DNA of 64,000 nt from UBA5239 sp040391785 (GTDB lineage: Bacteria; Verrucomicrobiota; Lentisphaeria; Victivallales; Victivallaceae): positions 1 through 64,000 of the forward strand of contig JBEBXH010000005.1 of assembly GCA_040391785.1 (NCBI GenBank), read 5' to 3'. Positions 61,736 to 64,000 of this stretch are shown piece by piece. A program made the translations under genes and the position numbers. The notes under the pieces were generated by a model. The model was given only the letters and a program-made list of their open reading frames with translations. It did no database searches and had not been told where the DNA came from. Position 1 is the stretch's first letter; each line of letters starts with the position of its first letter.

Positions 61736-64000
61736 TCAGCGTGCGGCGAAAAGCTGGTAGTAGGTTTGCATGGAATTCCGGTATTGACCGAGGATTTCCG
61801 TCGCGAGGGCGGAGTCCGGGTCGCAGGCGGACAGTGCTTTCGCCACATACAGCTCTTTCAACTGGGCATTGCGGACGGTGGTGTCGATGGACGAGCCGCG
61901 CACGCCGTTCAGCACGTCGCGCAGGTTCTGAAATGAATGGCCGGAAAATCCTTTCGACGCCAGCAAATCCTGCAGGGGTTTGGCCGCTTCCGGGCACGGA
62001 TGCGCCATGAAATAGAGGCATATCGCCCGGAAGTGGGAAAATTCCGCCACCGGCGAAAGTTGCTCCGCTTTAACCCTGACTGCGGCGGTCCTGCTTCCGA
62101 TCCGGGCCAGCGCCATGATCAGTACGTCGAGCTTGCCGGCGCAACGGCCGAATTGGCCCATGCCGTGATATTCCCAGCCTGAATCCCAGGCGGACGCGGC
62201 AATCGTGTCCTCCAGCAGTTTCCGGCCCGCGTCATTGCCCAGAAATGCCAGCAATGCGGCGGTTTCCGGCGTGGGGTTCGAGGCGAAATCGCGCAGCGCT
62301 TTCTCCACCGCCTTGCCCGGTTCGAGAAATGCGGAGGCCAGTTCCAGATGCGAATCATCGTTGTCGAAGCCGCCGAACGAATCTTCTTCGGTGAGGATTT
62401 CAGGCGGCAGAATCTTGATTTCGACCAGTTTCTCCTGAAGCTTTCGGACCGGGATTTCGCGCAGGGATTTGCCCGATTCGGCGGCCATCGCCGCCGCGAG
62501 TCCCGCGGCATAACCCTGATTCTGCACGTCGGGCTGCATCCGGACCAGCGGCATGCAGTCGCGGTGGGCGCTGATGCCGAGGCCGGTGACCAGCACCCCC
62601 TCCCATCCCAGCGGCAGCAGCGAACGGTAGGGAACCTTGGCGAAATAGGGGTCGTGTTCCGTCGGCTTCAGCAGGAACATGGGATGACAGACGAAGCCGT
62701 GGGTATCGAAATTGCTCCGGGCAATGACCACCGTATCGGAGTACTGGCGGTGAGCGAAAAAATCCATGGGCTGCAGCTCGATTTCGCCCAGGATGCGGCG
62801 GCGCTCCCGGGTGTCGAGAATCTGCGCCACGTCGAAATGGCCAGCCCATTTATCGTGCGCCATGGTAAACGCCGCGGTGGCATCCACCACATCGCAGTCG
62901 CACACAAACATATAATCGCTGTTAAAGCCCGGCCGGTCAAGCTCATAGGGCGGCAGCCCGGTACCCTGAACCGCGGGTTCGCCTTCCACCAGCGGACGGG
63001 TGGGGGCCCCGGCAGCGGCGGCCAGGTCGGCGTTGCCGCTGGCGTCCACGGAGACTTTGGCTTCGACGAGCTGGACGCCCCACGGGCCCGCCAGGATCGC
63101 GCCGCAAACCTTGTGGCCGTCTCTCAGCGCGCCGACGGTGAAGGTGTTGAACCGGACTTCGCAGCCCGCGTTTTTCAGTTCGCGCGTCAGCCAGGCGCTC
63201 TTGCGCTCCATTGGTGAATGACCTTTCAGCGGCACATAATTTTCGATCGGGGCCATATCGCCGATGCCGTAGTCGATTTCAGCGGTGAAGCCGCAGCAGT
63301 TGCCGAACCAGTAAGTGCCGATACGCCCGGCGGTGCAAATCCCCCCGGGGATGCTCAGTTTTTCGACGCAAAGCGTTTTCGCGCCGCTCCGGCCCGCTGC
63401 GATGGCGGCAGGGGCGCCCCCGGTTCCCGCGCCGCAAACCAGTACGTCATACGCGGCGTCGGCCGGCAATGAATTCAGTTCAAACGGTACCGTCCGGCAG
63501 TCACGCCAGCGGAAAAGCGTGTCGACCGAAACCGCGTCGAGGGCCGTGTCACCGGCTTTTTCCCGGAACGACCATTTTGTCCCAAGCTCATTGGCTTCAA
63601 CCATGGCCGCCACCTCCGCCGCATCGGCGGAATCGGCGAAAACCGGAAATGCCTTCGAGGCCGGTTGGTAGACGGGTTTCTGCGCGAAATGCCAGATGCA
63701 TTCGTCGGCGATCCGCAGCGTTTCCGGGCTCCAGATACGGGTGCGCATTTCGAGGTCGATCTGGCTCAGCTCGGCCACTGAACCGGATTTCAGCTGATAC
63801 TGTTTTTCCACGCGCCAATGCGGGTATTTCCCCTCGGCGACCAGTTCCGCGCGGTCGAAATTCGACGCGGAAACACCGCCGAGAGCGTGCAGCTCAACCG
63901 TACAGCTGCCGCTTTTTTCCACCGTCGCGCCCAGGATATTATGTTTCAGCGCATTGACGACGGTTTTGGCAGCAATGGCGAAAAAACCGCTGCGCCCGGC
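61736..64000 (-). CDS. FAD-dependent oxidoreductase, large (5' end beyond window)
   Basis: At least 754 residues; the frame stays open to the right edge, so the start lies outside. A GTG at 63922 could be read as a start, but in-frame sequence upstream (NALKHNILGATVEKSG) continues smoothly. The FAD-binding motif is YDVLVCGAGTGGAPAAIAAGRSGAKTLCVEKLSIPGGICTAG near the middle of the visible part, with VSVDASGNADLAAAAGAP, as in the FAD_oxidored (PF12831) group found beside sugar catabolic genes. The N-terminal 200 or more residues are an additional domain. Substrate unknown; no operon partner is visible. Confidence 0.83.
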   Translation of the reverse strand, partial: AGRSGFFAIAAKTVVNALKHNILGATVEKSGSCTVELHALGGVSASNFDRAELVAEGKYPHWRVEKQYQLKSGSVAELSQIDLEMRTRIWSPETLRIADECIWHFAQKPVYQPASKAFPVFADSADAAEVAAMVEANELGTKWSFREKAGDTALDAVSVDTLFRWRDCRTVPFELNSLPADAAYDVLVCGAGTGGAPAAIAAGRSGAKTLCVEKLSIPGGICTAGRIGTYWFGNCCGFTAEIDYGIGDMAPIENYVPLKGHSPMERKSAWLTRELKNAGCEVRFNTFTVGALRDGHKVCGAILAGPWGVQLVEAKVSVDASGNADLAAAAGAPTRPLVEGEPAVQGTGLPPYELDRPGFNSDYMFVCDCDVVDATAAFTMAHDKWAGHFDVAQILDTRERRRILGEIELQPMDFFAHRQYSDTVVIARSNFDTHGFVCHPMFLLKPTEHDPYFAKVPYRSLLPLGWEGVLVTGLGISAHRDCMPLVRMQPDVQNQGYAAGLAAAMAAESGKSLREIPVRKLQEKLVEIKILPPEILTEEDSFGGFDNDDSHLELASAFLEPGKAVEKALRDFASNPTPETAALLAFLGNDAGRKLLEDTIAASAWDSGWEYHGMGQFGRCAGKLDVLIMALARIGSRTAAVRVKAEQLSPVAEFSHFRAICLYFMAHPCPEAAKPLQDLLASKGFSGHSFQNLRDVLNGVRGSSIDTTVRNAQLKELYVAKALSACDPDSALATEILGQYRNSMQTYYQLFAAR

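Noticed and set aside
1..64000. tRNA, rRNA, tmRNA, transposase or integrase genes
   Set aside because: No cloverleaf-like T-loop sequences outside coding genes and no recombinase motifs were found by eye; a covariance-model search would settle it.

Overview
The window looks like a chromosome segment from a Gram-negative member of the PVC group, most likely Lentisphaerota (a Victivallis-like gut or anaerobic polysaccharide degrader). The reasons are five proteins with a near-identical prepilin N-terminus and a C-terminal H-x9-DG motif, a wealth of secreted glycoside-hydrolase-like proteins (DUF4838, GH35, GH123/DUF4091-like), LacI/GntR/AraC sugar regulators, and outer-membrane machinery (LolCDE, LptD, HldD, RND efflux). 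No rRNA, tRNA, IS element, phage module or CRISPR array was recognised. The taxonomic call is inference from gene content, not from a marker gene.

Layout. 1-7.3 kb: an AraC regulator diverges from cassette 1 (LacI, pseudopilin, DUF4838 protein, GH35 beta-galactosidase). 7.3-12.9 kb: DNA-3-methyladenine glycosylase, a Na/Pi symporter with an N-terminal lipoprotein/Ig-like extension, and a U32 peptidase-like RNA-modification protein. 13-19 kb: LolC/E-LolE/C-LolD, a GT2 glycosyltransferase and an ABC exporter. 19.1-27.6 kb: a visibly AT-richer surface-glycan cluster (GDP-mannose 3,5-epimerase-like, FkbM and class I methyltransferases, nucleotide-sugar dehydrogenase, several glycosyltransferases including a GT2-GT9 fusion). 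27.6-34.2 kb, minus strand: MDR dehydrogenase, LptD, HldD, RsmB in one tight run. 34.8-38.9 kb: cassette 2. 38.9-45.4 kb, minus strand: cassette 3, with an added M14 carboxypeptidase. 45.6-49.8 kb: cassette 4, divergent from cassette 3. 49.8-52.9 kb, minus strand: AraC regulator and a cytoplasmic 696-residue protein. 53.2-57.0 kb: cassette 5. 57.2-61.7 kb: RND adaptor and pump. The end holds a partial FAD-dependent oxidoreductase.

The main finding is that the same three-gene order occurs five times on both strands: transcriptional regulator, then 3-19 bp later a short pseudopilin, then 13-27 bp later a large exported glycan-active protein. The five regulators are not one family (2 LacI, 3 GntR-type DNA-binding domains with LacI-like sensor domains), and the five hydrolases differ in architecture, but the pseudopilin is constant. 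The pseudopilins all lack the usual glycine before the cleavage site. Four of the five cassette promoters carry a run of at least four G just before the -35 box, and several have a palindrome at or just after the -10 box that may be the regulator's own operator. A plausible reading is that each cassette is a self-regulated polysaccharide-utilisation unit in which the pseudopilin helps present, export or hold its partner enzyme at the surface. That role is inference.

Cassettes 1 and 3 add enzymes without signal peptides (GH35, M14), suggesting outer hydrolysis followed by intracellular processing. The central envelope genes (Lol, Lpt, heptose epimerase, glycosyltransferases) build the outer membrane and surface glycan on which such enzymes would act or be displayed.
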